Shown here: in pieces, positions 1 to 10,320 of the stretch
Layout: every line of letters begins with the position of its first letter
How positions within the stretch are numbered: position 1 is the stretch's first letter
NCBI GenBank assembly: GCA_961205875.1
Contig: OY540822.1
Span: forward strand, 1,304,501 to 1,368,500
DNA: 64,000 nt
Direction: 5' to 3'
From: Sialis fuliginosa
Taxonomy: Eukaryota > Arthropoda > Insecta > Megaloptera > Sialidae
Translations under genes and position numbers: made by a program
The notes under the pieces: model-generated
Seen by the model: the letters and a program-made list of their open reading frames with translations, nothing else
Database searches by the model: none
What the model was told of the DNA's origin: nothing

Positions 1-163
1 TCCAAAAAAAATGTTTTTTTTAAAATATTATCATTTCTGTTTTTGGGTTATCAGTCTTCGTCTGTATACCAAATTTCATCTTAATCGGCTTAAAATTTTT
101 GAGGACGGACGGACGGACGGACATGGTGAAACTATAAGGTTTCCTAGTTTTCTACGGAAACCT
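1..163. repeat. Arm of GGAC-rich foldback repeat, cut by window edge
   Basis: This stretch matches the segment near 38675-38800 closely, including a GGAC tandem tract and an end reading like ttctacggaaacc. It is one arm of the palindromic repeat described at 36261-38800. The other arm would lie outside the window. It carries no credible gene. Confidence 0.7.
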
Positions 164-485
164 AATAAAATACACACACATATTTTAGAAGTGTCATATG
201 ATGAACATGAAACCACGGTCTCGATAATTATAAATACCAGTACATATTACAATAAAATATAATATAGTATAATAATCAGTTATATGTTGATAAACATAAT
301 AAGTAAGATTATTAATATAATACAATATTATATTACAATGTATTGGCGGTCGTATATATTCCACCGTTTGAGCATCATTCAGTCACTGACACAATTCATA
401 TGCGCGCGCATCACCCAAATAAAGTATTGCCAACAAACAAAAATATGAAATCTGTGTGTACGTCGGATACTGAAGTTTCGCCCAT
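164..485. other. AT-rich spacer, nothing recognised
   Basis: No coding region, terminal repeat or RNA-like fold was recognised here. Short open frames in it have no recognisable motif. Confidence 0.5.
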
Positions 486-2245
486 ATTTGTAACAAATGC
501 TGTTAGTATTAAAACTGTACTCAAAAATAATCTGTTTTAGCCTCCACAGCCTGGACTATAAAAGTTGTAGAGAACTTTATTTTCTATAATTTATGTTATA
601 TTCTTTTTTTGTATCTTTTATGAATTGACCAAAAATAATAATTTAGTTTTTATTTAAAATTAATTTTAATAATATGAAATCTATATACTATTATCTATGA
701 AAATAAAATAATTTGTTATTATAACTGTCAATTAAATAGATGTATAGAAATAATAATATCTAAAACGTGCCAAACTGTTGAAATATTAAATAAATAAGAA
801 GCCATTGGCAAAACAACATTTTTTTAAACATAAAAATTATTATATCGATTTATTATAAAAACATTTGAAATAAAATCACAGAACAGAATTAAAATATATT
901 TCGAACATTAACAAAAACAACAATTAATGTAATGTAGTTTATATTCAATTTCTTAGCAGAAAGTATTAACTAATGTAATTTTCATCTGTATCATGATGTA
1001 TAAAAAAGTCTTGTGTCGACCAGGGCAGTTTATTTGCAATAATAATTTGCGTTTCTTGTAATATAAATATAAACAATAAAATCACTTAATTTTAACCCAC
1101 TCGTAGGTATACATTATACATATTTAACAAAATATAAAAATTTCAAATTCCTTTTTTATAGTCATTAGACATTATAATGACTAGTTTAAAATTTTAAAAT
1201 TACATTTAAAAAGGTGCAATGGCTATCACTGGACTTTCTTTGTCGTTTGTTAACGACTACAGATCGGCCCATAGCATAGCCATCAAGGTTAAAATAGATA
1301 TTGCCATCAAAATCCGAAATTGAAAAAATTGGTTTAACAATACTAACTTCAAATTTCAGAGGGGGTAGACAAAACAAGTTTTGAAGTTCGAAGCAAAAGA
1401 ATTGTAGTATATTAAATTAATACATTTTTATTTGATTTGCTATAGTTTTACATATATTGTTTCATAGGGGCCATCCATAAATTACGTCACACGAATTTCA
1501 TGATTTTTTGACCCCCCCCGTCCTTGTCACAGCTGGTCACATTTATGAGACCCCCCCCTACCTAATGTGACGTAACATATTTTGCAATATTACACCTTAA
1601 AATTATTAAAATGTCTTCAAAAAGCTAGTATATTATATTTTGAAATGTGATATCACGAAATTTAAAACCCCTTCCCACCCCTTGTCATACAATGTCACAC
1701 TTCGTCGACCCCCTCCCCCCCTTAACGTGTGACGTAATTTATGGATGGCCCCTTATGGGGTATGATCCCACCCCCTTTATTTAAATGATTTTAAATTTAG
1801 AAATTTTTTTAAGGGGAGCATAACATTAAACGAATATCCTTCGCCTTTCAAGGGGGGGGGGGGGCTTACATACTCCTACCCCCCTTCAAAACGTTTTAAT
1901 CTTCACCTTATCCATATTAATGAGACATATAATTTTATATCAAGTTTAATATATTTAAATATTAAAATTCGGAATATCAAATATTTATTGCCACAAAATT
2001 TACTTATACAATTTTCAATAGATTACATAATAATTTAATTGCACAAATACATATATATGAGTACCTATTATAAACGAAGAGTAGTTCTTTATCTAGCAAA
2101 TGAATTTCAAAATATCTGTCTTTGTTTGATACATGGAGAAATGATTTAAATATTATAATTGCACAAATGGGAGGAGCCTACTAAGTTTGTGATAAACGAA
2201 AATGAATACAAACTGCAAGACCATTAATGTAGGTGCTGTACATAT
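486..2245 (+). repeat. Interspersed repeat R1, copy 1
   Basis: About 1.5 kb of this segment is repeated in inverted orientation at about 48955-50392 plus 57524-57545. Similarity starts at the atatttgtaacaaatgctg region and ends near the word gtgctgtaca. Copy 1 contains a MITE (1467-1753) that copy 2 lacks. Copy 2 contains an LTR retrotransposon that copy 1 lacks. No coding region was recognised, and the superfamily is unknown. Confidence 0.8.
1467..1753. mobile_element. MITE with 26-bp terminal inverted repeats, TA target
   Basis: The ends are inverted copies of ggggccatccataaattacg, continuing for a few more bases (cacac). TA flanks both sides, with one extra T on the right. The matching place in R1 copy 2 (about 49418-49440) lacks the insertion and reads ...cttattgggtatgacc, which supports insertion at TA. 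The ~287-bp length and absence of coding capacity fit a non-autonomous Tc1/mariner-like element. The superfamily rests only on the TA duplication. Confidence 0.8.
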
Positions 2246-3440
2246 ACCACTTAATACGTGTCCTTTTAGACCTACAGCCACTTCTATTACTGTTGCAAGT
2301 ACTTTACTCAGTGCCGGATTAACAACGTAGCAGGAGTAGCAAATGCTACGGGCCTCGCGGCTTAGCGAAATAATATATCTTATTATATTTACCACTTAAC
2401 GTCCAATGGTTGATACGGAGTGTCTAAATCTACAGTAATTAATCATTTAATTTTAGGGTTTCCGATCTCGATTCGATATTATCGAAAAATCGATTTTTAA
2501 AGCTCCGATCTTTGATTTTTTTAATCGATTTTTCTAAATTTGCCCACATTAAATTGAGAAAAGTTTGTCTGTAAAAGTAGTGTTTTTTTTTACTCCTCAA
2601 AAAAATTAAGGGATAATTAAAAAAAGCAAAAATAATTCAAATTTTCAAACAGTTATATCTCCGCGAAAAATTATTAGATTTGCATGATCCAAAGCTCATC
2701 CAAAAGTTTGCACTTTATAATTTTTGGGGAGGTGACACTATCGATTTCCACACCGGGTGTGACGCCACTGCCAAGAGCCTCTTAATAACATTTGCTACAG
2801 GCCCCGCGATGGCTTAATCGGGCACTGACTTTACTAACTAATAAGTGATACTTAAAATTGATATTTGTTGATAAGGATGAATTTTTGGAGGTATATTTAT
2901 ATTAATTTGTTCTCTTATAAAAAAATTTTTTTATCATAGAACAGTATAAATTTATTTTTTGTAATTTGAAGCATCCGTATTAAGCAAAATTCTGCATGTT
3001 TTCTTTTGCATCAATATTTCTCGTAAACGGTTTAACCTATGATAAATGAAGAGAGGATATTTTTGTGTATTTTGTGTCATACAGTCTTATTCAAATATCT
3101 AATTCAGGAAAAAATTAAAGAACATAAAAGTACTAGATAAAAATCGATGGACCCACTGGTCCCATATAGCCCTGGTCTAAATTATAATTGGTTAATACTG
3201 GAAATCGATTACACTTATTAATACTAAACCCTGTAGCAAATTTCATAACTTTAGCACAATGGGTTCTCAAGATATGAAATAAAAACTAATTTTGAATTAA
3301 ATCTTTGGGGAGCTGTAGCTCCCTCACAAAAAATTTCCGGACACATACATGTTCATATCAACGTTTTTTGTTTAAAATATTTTTTTAAATTTATTGTTAA
3401 AGTTTGGCACGGCAGTGCTGAATCATTCTGTATAGTTAGT
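2240..3440 (+). repeat. Repeat R2, single arm
   Basis: This segment matches 34530-35185 closely, including shared words around the gaggtatgtttat, aagcatccgtattaag and gtttggcacg motifs. It ends at a tgctgaatca...ctgtata terminus. A hAT-type element at 2309-2827 interrupts it, and the other copy (about 34565-34625) shows the uninterrupted site. Confidence 0.7.
2309..2827. mobile_element. hAT-type non-autonomous element
   Basis: A perfect 8-bp direct repeat, ACTTTACT, flanks it at 2301-2308 and 2828-2835. Terminal inverted repeats begin cagtgccggattaa and end ttaatcgggcactg, with tgctac...gcc(t/c)cgcg words just inside both ends. The 8-bp duplication and CAGTG-type ends fit the hAT superfamily. 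The 519-bp element has no transposase coding region. Confidence 0.87.
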
Positions 3441-4184
3441 ATGATAGTTAAAAAATATTCGCCCTGAAGCACCACAGTAGCTGCAACTGATATAATAATC
3501 TGTTGTATTTTATTAATTATTTTATTCAAAGGTATGTCTTTTTTGCAAATTACAATGATTGAAATTGAATCTAGAGTTCTGTTTCATTAATTCATTACGT
3601 TACATTTTTAATCAATATAAAATTTGGTATGTATGCATTAAAAAATGTTGAGCATATTTTTTTATATCAGTTTTGTTAGTTGAAATTGAATATTTTTAAT
3701 TCTGAAAAATATAACTGTACGATTAACGTATTATGATAAAATATTTAATATTATTTATTATTTGTGGAATACTTTTTTCAGTTTTTGTATTTATTTATTC
3801 TTTTGTGACGGATCAATGCAAGAAAATATTTACATAATTATTAAAAGAATGTAATTACATAATCACTATTATTACTAAAATTGACAAAGTTGACAACCTT
3901 TTTAATTAATAAATTTTCAAAAGTTTAAAGGGTGTGCATTTTATGGCCAAATCATGCAATTTATTATATATTCACAGAATAAATATAAACTGGGTACTTT
4001 TAGTTGAGAGATAGTATTGCTACCTACTAGTTAATCTTGAAGCAGTCAATAGTTTGTCTAATACTGAAAGTAGCCGAGCTGAAGAGATAATGTTCCCGTA
4101 ACTACAGAGTTAACTAATAAATACGAAAAAAATAATGATAATCTTGCTTAAACCATTAATGGAATATACATAATATGTATGTTA
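3441..4184. other. AT-rich spacer downstream of ankyrin gene
   Basis: No gene or structured repeat was recognised. The part nearest 4184 is presumably the 3' untranslated region of the ankyrin gene, but no clear polyadenylation signal decides its end. Confidence 0.4.
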
Positions 4185-5060
4185 CTAATTATTTTTACAA
4201 TAATAATTATAATTGATAATAACATTTTTTGCATTTTGAATATCACCCACATTCTGAGTATTAGTATTATTGCTATCACTTATACTTGTTGATGGTATTT
4301 GAATGTCTATTGGAGATATTACCTGAGGAGCATCAACAGGGTCACTTGTTAGAGAGTTGGTATTGCTACTAGTTACACTTGATGATGGTATTTGACTATT
4401 TAAAGCTGGAGGTTTTACTTGAGAAGCAATCTTTAGATTAGATTCATTTCCTTTTAATTTTTCAGGATGTGTTGTGTCGGTAACACTTACATAGTTGCAC
4501 AATAAGTTCACAATCTCTGTATGACCATTATTACATGCATAGTCGAGAGCTATTTTACCATCTTTATTAATTACATTTATATCTACACTTGTATTCAGCA
4601 ACTTTTTGACTATCCCCGGCAGACCATTCATAGCAGCAAGAATTAAACATGTATGGCCGTCTTTACTTACAATGTTCACATCGGCACCTTTCTCGATTAA
4701 AGCATACGCTATCTCCTTGTGACCATACATAGCAGCTAGAATTAGACTTGTATTACCGTATGTATTCACTATATTGACATCAGCACCTTTCTCGACTAAC
4801 GCATAGACTACCTCCTTGTGACCTTCCCAAGCAGCTAGAGTTAGACCTGTATTACCGTCTTTACTCACAATATTAACATCAGCACCTTTCTCGATTAATT
4901 TACGGACAACCTCCGTGTGTCCTTTTGAGGCAGCAAGTAGTACAGCTGTTTGATCGTAGTCATCTCTAGTATTCACGTTGACTCCCTTTTTTAATAATCT
5001 CTCCACTGTGTGTATATCACCATCGCGGGCTGCATTTACAATAGATATACTTGAATTCAT
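4185..5060 (-). CDS. Ankyrin-repeat protein, single coding exon
   Basis: The 291-residue protein has about six ankyrin repeats between residues 4 and 198, spaced 33 residues apart. They show the family signatures AARDGD, TLAAWEGH, GHKEVVYALVEKGADVNI and similar. Repeats 3 to 5 are nearly identical, suggesting recent internal duplication. The tail (about 205-291) is Ser/Thr/Pro/Asn-rich and low complexity, ending in an Asn/Tyr-rich segment. There is no signal peptide, membrane segment or enzyme domain. An in-frame stop lies upstream of the ATG, so the start is well placed. A tttcag further upstream at about 5125 could be the acceptor of an intron in the 5' untranslated region. Ankyrin repeats bind other proteins, so the partner cannot be inferred. 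It could be a host gene or one acquired from a bacterium, and its AT-rich base composition matches the surroundings. Confidence 0.75.
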   Translation of the reverse strand: MNSSISIVNAARDGDIHTVERLLKKGVNVNTRDDYDQTAVLLAASKGHTEVVRKLIEKGADVNIVSKDGNTGLTLAAWEGHKEVVYALVEKGADVNIVNTYGNTSLILAAMYGHKEIAYALIEKGADVNIVSKDGHTCLILAAMNGLPGIVKKLLNTSVDINVINKDGKIALDYACNNGHTEIVNLLCNYVSVTDTTHPEKLKGNESNLKIASQVKPPALNSQIPSSSVTSSNTNSLTSDPVDAPQVISPIDIQIPSTSISDSNNTNTQNVGDIQNAKNVIINYNYYCKNN

Positions 5061-5469
5061 TGTTGTGTAGAACGTCTTTTAAAAGTTTATATTGTTTGTA
5101 GATGTCGGATATTTTATCTATCTGAAATTAAATTATTATTAATAACATATTTATCAATACCTACATAGCGTTGTGGGATTTTTATTGTTATTGTAGAAAA
5201 AGTGTTATGATACCCCCCTCCCTACGTGCAGTGGGGTTAAATAAAACTCAGACTCATGGATTGATACATCTTTAATTTTTTACTTGAATATTTGTAAAAT
5301 GGACACAAAATGTTGCCGTTAACTTACGTCTATAAAGAAATATACATATAACTAGTATTGTATAATATAAAGCGAGACAAAGATGTTACAAAAAATGAGG
5401 CAACAAATTTTTAGCAGACTGTCAGATATGCATACTATCTTGTTGAATAATGCCCCCTTATGCAAAAAA

Positions 5470-6295
5470 TATAGTGTCAAATATGTAACGGGACTGTCGA
5501 ATATTTTGAATGGTACATACAGCATCGAAAAACAAAAAAAATACGTGTTCAATATTTTTGGAAAGCTATTCAACTACACCAAACTCGACCCCCCACCCCC
5601 ACCTACAGGAGGTGGGGGAGGGGGCAACTTTGATATCTTAAATGGAAACTCCCAATTTTTATTGCAGATTTGGATTTTGCGTCAAAAAATACATAACTTT
5701 TGTCTGAAACATTTTTTTTGTATTCGGGCAGATGGAGCTGTAATTGCTGTCCGAAAAACCAAATTTTGTAAGAGAAATTTCCGAGTAAAAAAAAAAAAAA
5801 CGACCGTGCTATGGTCATGGTGCGGCCGTGTGGTCGCGGCCCTGGTGCGGCCGTGGTGCGTCCGTACGGTTGGGCTTGTTTCATAAACAAACTTAGTGCT
5901 GCCGTGGTGCGGACCGCCCGGCCGTACGGTCGCATCTTGGTCGTACGGTCACACCACGGCCGCACCACAGGTATAGCACGGCCGCACTATGACCATAGCA
6001 ATGGCCGTTTGTTTTTTTACTCGGTAATTTCTCTTACAAAATTTGTCTTTTCGGACAGCAATTACAGCACCATCTGCCCGAATACAAAAAAATGTTTCAG
6101 ACAAAAGTTACGTATTTTTTGACGCAAAATCCAAATCTGTAATAAAAATTAGGAGTTTCTATTTAAGATATCAAAGTTGCCCCCTCCAGTTGAATACCTT
6201 TTTCAAAAATATTGAACACGTATTTTTTTGTTTTTCGATGCTGTATGTACCATTCGAAATATTCGACCGTCCCGTTACATATATGACACCCTGTA
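5470..6295. mobile_element. Foldback element with GC-rich core
   Basis: Two arms of roughly 330 bp are inverted copies: about 5470-5800 pairs with about 5990-6295, sharing words such as gttcaatatttttg and its complement. The ends resemble tagtgtcaaatatgtaacgg and its complement, with TA beside them. The core (about 5808-6005) is unusually GC-rich and made of imperfect iterations of ggtgcggccgtg on both strands. Open frames across it are by-products of the palindrome. Confidence 0.75.
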
Positions 6296-6659
6296 TATAT
6301 ATGACGCGTGAAGTGCTGCATTTGATTAGGAGAGCCCATCAGGCAATCCCGTATACCGAATTATTTCCAAAATAACGAATTTTCAGAAAAAAAATTTCAG
6401 ACAAAAGTTTTACGGTTTCGAGAGGGCTAAATATTGACATAATGGGTTCAACTTTTTTTTCAAATCCAAATCTGTATTTTTTGTCGCAGAGATAAAATAA
6501 ACAAATTTTGTTTCACAGATTTTTTCTGAAAATGTCCATATTTTATGATAAGGAGCAAACCAGATACATTTTCGGATTTTCCATAATTTTTTACATATAG
6601 CAACAATTAAGGCGTCAGATACTATAATATTTATGTTCAGGAAACATAAATCTATTGAT

Positions 6660-6852
6660 TAGAAAAGATTAGAAAAAATATTTATTCAATAGATTTGTAC
6701 ATATTTAACTAGAGGGTGTCGTTTTACATGTTCAGTAAACATTTCAAGTTTCTAGCTTATATAGTTTACGAGCTATTTGGCTTTGAGTGAAAAGGACGGA
6801 TGGACGGACGGACGACAAAGTGAGATTAATAGGGTTTCTTCGGAACCCTAAA
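6660..6852 (+). repeat. GGACGG/TTCGGAACCC repeat copy
   Basis: It contains a fragment around gagggtgtcgttttacatg, then ctttgagtgaaaagg, a GGAC/GGAT tandem tract and an end reading tcttcggaaccct. The same family occurs at 8040-8170, 37540-37717, 42949-43718 (both ends present) and 59299-59640. Confidence 0.75.
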
Positions 6853-7072
6853 AAGTAGCCTATTAGTCCCAAAAAACAATATATCTTGCTCTTAATGCGT
6901 TCAAGATTGGTACTTTAGTTAGATACACAATTTATAAAACTCAAAAACTCTGTTTAGTAATGAATAATTCAAAGAATCGGCAATACGCGGCCGTTCAAAG
7001 CTGTTTATGGAAGGGTTCTCCTCCTTCATAATTAAAAAAAATAGCACAGTTACATTCTATGAGACATATACC

Positions 7073-7266
7073 TAATTCCGGCTTAGTACATAATTACAGC
7101 CTATTTTATTAAAACATAATAAATAAGATATTTTTAAGAGATTTCATTGTCGTTACTTCGGATTTCGAAAAATAACCGAACATAGAATCAATTCAATTAA
7201 TATCTTCTATGAAATTTCTTAAAGTTATCTTATTTATTAATTTTTAATAAAATAGCCGGAATTGTG
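7073..7266. repeat. Small inverted-repeat element
   Basis: The ends read aattccggct and agccggaatt. Inside them lie further complementary blocks around cctattttattaaaa and taataaataagat. The size of about 190 bp and lack of coding capacity suggest a MITE. No clear target duplication was seen. Confidence 0.5.
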
Positions 7267-8190
7267 TATCTTTATCTTATTGTTGACTTTAGTATTCGTC
7301 GTTGTCTAGTCCCACCAATGCCTCGTTACCAATTTTTTTCGAGTTTGAGGGGGGGGGACAAAATAAATTACTGCTTGGAGCTCCCTACAGGCGACATTTT
7401 TGTGTTACAAAAAAAATATAAAAATATTTTACTAATGGAGATCTACATTTTGATACCCCACATGCCTAGATATGAAATTAAAAATACAAAATTCTATGAC
7501 GCCCCTCCCTATTTCTCCAAAATTTGAAATGATATTGTTGAGTTAAGTATTTGTTGTTGGTAGTCTCACCAAAGCCTCGTTACCAAAATTTTTCAGATTT
7601 TTGAGCCAGTAGTTACTGAGTAAGAGGAGGGGGATAGAATTAATTACTGCTTGGGGCCCCCTACAAGCGCCATTTTTTTACTATACCGTTTTTAACTATA
7701 CTGATTGAGATCTACATTTTGACACCCCATACGCTTTGGTATACAATTTTTTTATTTGCTTTTAAAAATGTACACTCAAACAGAAACAGCTGATTGCAAA
7801 TTATATTGTTTGTTAATTCATATCTAGATACATTTGAATAATATAAAATCGATTATTTCTGAAATCTCAAATTATGTACCTAATAATCTTGTTTTTTAAG
7901 CAGGTATTTAAGGTATTGACACCATAGTCTTAGATATGACCCTAGTAATGTTATACGTGTCACATGGCTTGGTATAAAAAAAATATTTTTTTTTACCTAG
8001 CTTTAGCTCCTTAGCGCCCCCCTCCCTTGAAAATATTTTTTTCATTTTTTTATTAGAGGGCGTCATTTTACATGTTTAGTAAAAATTTCAAGTTTCTAGC
8101 TCGTATAGAGATATTTTGCTTTGACTGAAAAGGACGGACGGACGACAAAAAAAGGATAATTCTATAAGTTTTCGTGAGGGGGGGGGGGGT
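7267..8190 (+). repeat. Degenerate tandem copies of the GGACGG repeat interior
   Basis: Repeated blocks carry the words tagtcccaccaaagcctcgttacc and ccctacaggcgccattttt (each spelled with variation) at about 7310, 7565, 36850, 37140 and 43380-43500. The segment closes with gaaaaggacggacgg near 8130. It is the interior of the same family as 36261-38800, partly decayed. No gene is supported. Confidence 0.55.
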
Positions 8191-8528
8191 GCATAACTAA
8201 CATTCTACCCCCTCCGCCACTGCATTTGATAATAATGTTTGTCATTTCGGATAACATATTTTTTATCTTACATGAATCATATTCAGAATGACACTCCCCC
8301 ATGCTTGCCCTTGGCTACGCCATTGCTCTACAGTTCAGAACAAAAATATTAAATATTTTGTATTGTACTTTATCTTCTATATTCAATTGTAATGTCGTTA
8401 TAGATATTGTACCCCCCCCCCCTCCCCCAACCCCTCATAATCATTTGTATTGTTTGGTGTAATTTTACTTACAAGTGTTTTATTTTTCGAAAATGAATTT
8501 ATTGTATATTAACTACGTGCAATTTGTG

Positions 8529-8952
8529 CAGTGGCGTAGTAAGAAAAATTTTCGGAGGGGGGGGGGGGGGTTAGTTTGGTATTTCCAAAATATGTGAAAT
8601 TATTATTAGAGTTTCTGATGGAATGACATTTTTATTTAATTTTAGAACTAAAAAAAAAAAAGGTCGCACAATTGAAAATTAAAATTAATGTTGAAGACTT
8701 TTTTTTTTTTTAATCGTAATTAAGTACAGATAATTATAATAATATGATCAAAAAAAAAAAAGGTCATTTACTTCAAAATTATTATACTTATTTCGCATAT
8801 TTTAATAACATTGAATATTTCGGGGGGGGGGGGGGGGGGGGTTATTATCACAAAAAAGATCATTTATTTCAAACTTGTAATACTAATTTCATATATTTTA
8901 AAATTTCGAGAGGGGTTTCGACCCCAAAACCCCTCCCGTTCCTACGCCACTG
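8529..8952. mobile_element. hAT-type non-autonomous element
   Basis: A perfect 8-bp duplication, AATTTGTG, flanks it at 8521-8528 and 8953-8960. Ends read cagtggcgtag and ctacgccactg. The interior has poly-G tracts, including one of about 20 G near 8822-8841, and repeated aaaaaaaaaaaggtc words. It belongs to the same family as 27690-27968 by its ends. It is 424 bp long with no transposase. Confidence 0.88.
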
Positions 8953-8960
8953 AATTTGTG

Positions 8961-9634
8961 CAATATTATTTATTGTTATTATCAGCATTATCTCACTTCT
9001 ATAGATACTTGAAATATCAAAGATTAATGAGGGGCCTTTCTTGGGCTTTATCTACATAGTTTTATAGCAGGTAAAAATAAAATGTTAGAATTATTTTATG
9101 TAGGATAAATAAAAATTAAGGAACGTATAAAACGAAATTATAAAATAATACAAGAGTGATTGGGCCTCGTTACTGTCTCCGGCTCTGATCACCCCAGGGT
9201 ACTTCTAGTCCCCCAGTTATTCATGTTTGATTTTGGTTATGTTTATGTACAAATAACTGGATATATTCGCATTAAAATCAATAAAAAATGTATTGATTAT
9301 ATTCAATTCGTTTATTGTCATTTTCTTAACATCTGACTTTTTTTTTTTTAAATAATATTATTATCAATGATGAAAGTAATAATTATAATTGTTATTCTAA
9401 AAAAATATTTAAAAATTAAATCAGGAAAGTAAATATTTTCCAAGTTAAGTGTAATGGTGTAATCTATTTGTGCAAATAACGCCCAGGTGTACCAACATGT
9501 AGAGATAACCGTTTGTTGTAGTAGTAACTAATAAATAGGTGATTATTGACTTACCTAACATTAACACACTCACTAAACACTAACAATGTTTATAAATGCA
9601 CTATATTTATGAGAACTAATTAAAGTCTGAAACT
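8961..9634. other. AT-rich spacer
   Basis: No gene, terminal repeat or strong fold was recognised in this stretch. Confidence 0.4.
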
Positions 9635-9687
9635 ATTAGACTCCTGATGAAGACTTCTTGTGTAGTCGAAACACGTGTCGAGTAATT
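9635..9687 (+). ncRNA. Hammerhead-ribozyme-like motif
   Basis: In order, the sequence shows the core CTGATGA (9644-9650), a stem GACT/AGTC, the core GAAA, a short stem AC/GT around ACGT, then the expected cleavage triplet GTC (9677-9679). Flanking bases ACTC (9640-9643) and GAGT (9680-9683) pair as stem I, which extends by ATT/AAT past a two-base bulge. This is the minimal type I layout known from Penelope-like elements. One extra A lies between CTGATGA and stem II, which may weaken or abolish cleavage. It is called from pattern only. Confidence 0.5.
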
Positions 9688-9689
9688 GT

Positions 9690-10318
9690 TTTCTTATGGT
9701 ATATTTAATCAGTTAAAAGGACTAATTGTAGGTCTACTGACAGGTAGTAAAGATTACTTAGCAATGTGAGATATGGCTCAATCATAAAATACACGCCAAT
9801 CTTATCAATTATATGTTATATACCGATTGTCTCTTTTCCAGCTTTGGGATCTCAGTATCTATTAGGGATGCATATTTGGTTAACCCTTGTGTTAATGGAT
9901 AGGTACCCGTGTACCTTTTTCGATTTCATTCGACGAGTTTAGTATGTAATTATTTATTTTATTTTATGGGCATGCCAAGATTCATTTATTGTTATGCTAT
10001 TTCTTGAAAAAAAGATAAAAAAGTATTTGGAAGTAACAGATATTTGGGTCTAGATTTAAACGAACGTTGGTTAATGGATAAGTACATGTGTACTTTAATT
10101 CTCCTCTTTTATGTACCTATTAAGATGTTTTTGGAATTTATTTTTTATTTGTCTTTTTTATGACGTGTAGGTCACTGTAGGTACTTGAATTTTTTTTTTT
10201 TAATTATTGTTAATCTGACTGCCTTCATTATAATATATGATATTTATTTGTTGTTTGTGAGCTATGATAATAAATGTTAAATGTTAAAAAAATAGCAAAT
10301 ATGAAATAATAAAATACA
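9690..10318. other. AT-rich spacer
   Basis: Nothing beyond low-complexity AT-rich sequence was recognised. Confidence 0.4.
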
Positions 10319-10320
10319 TA

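Noticed and set aside
5383-6375. Open frames of up to 167 codons on both strands
   Set aside because: They run through a palindromic element, mirror each other and contain low-complexity Pro/Gly runs.
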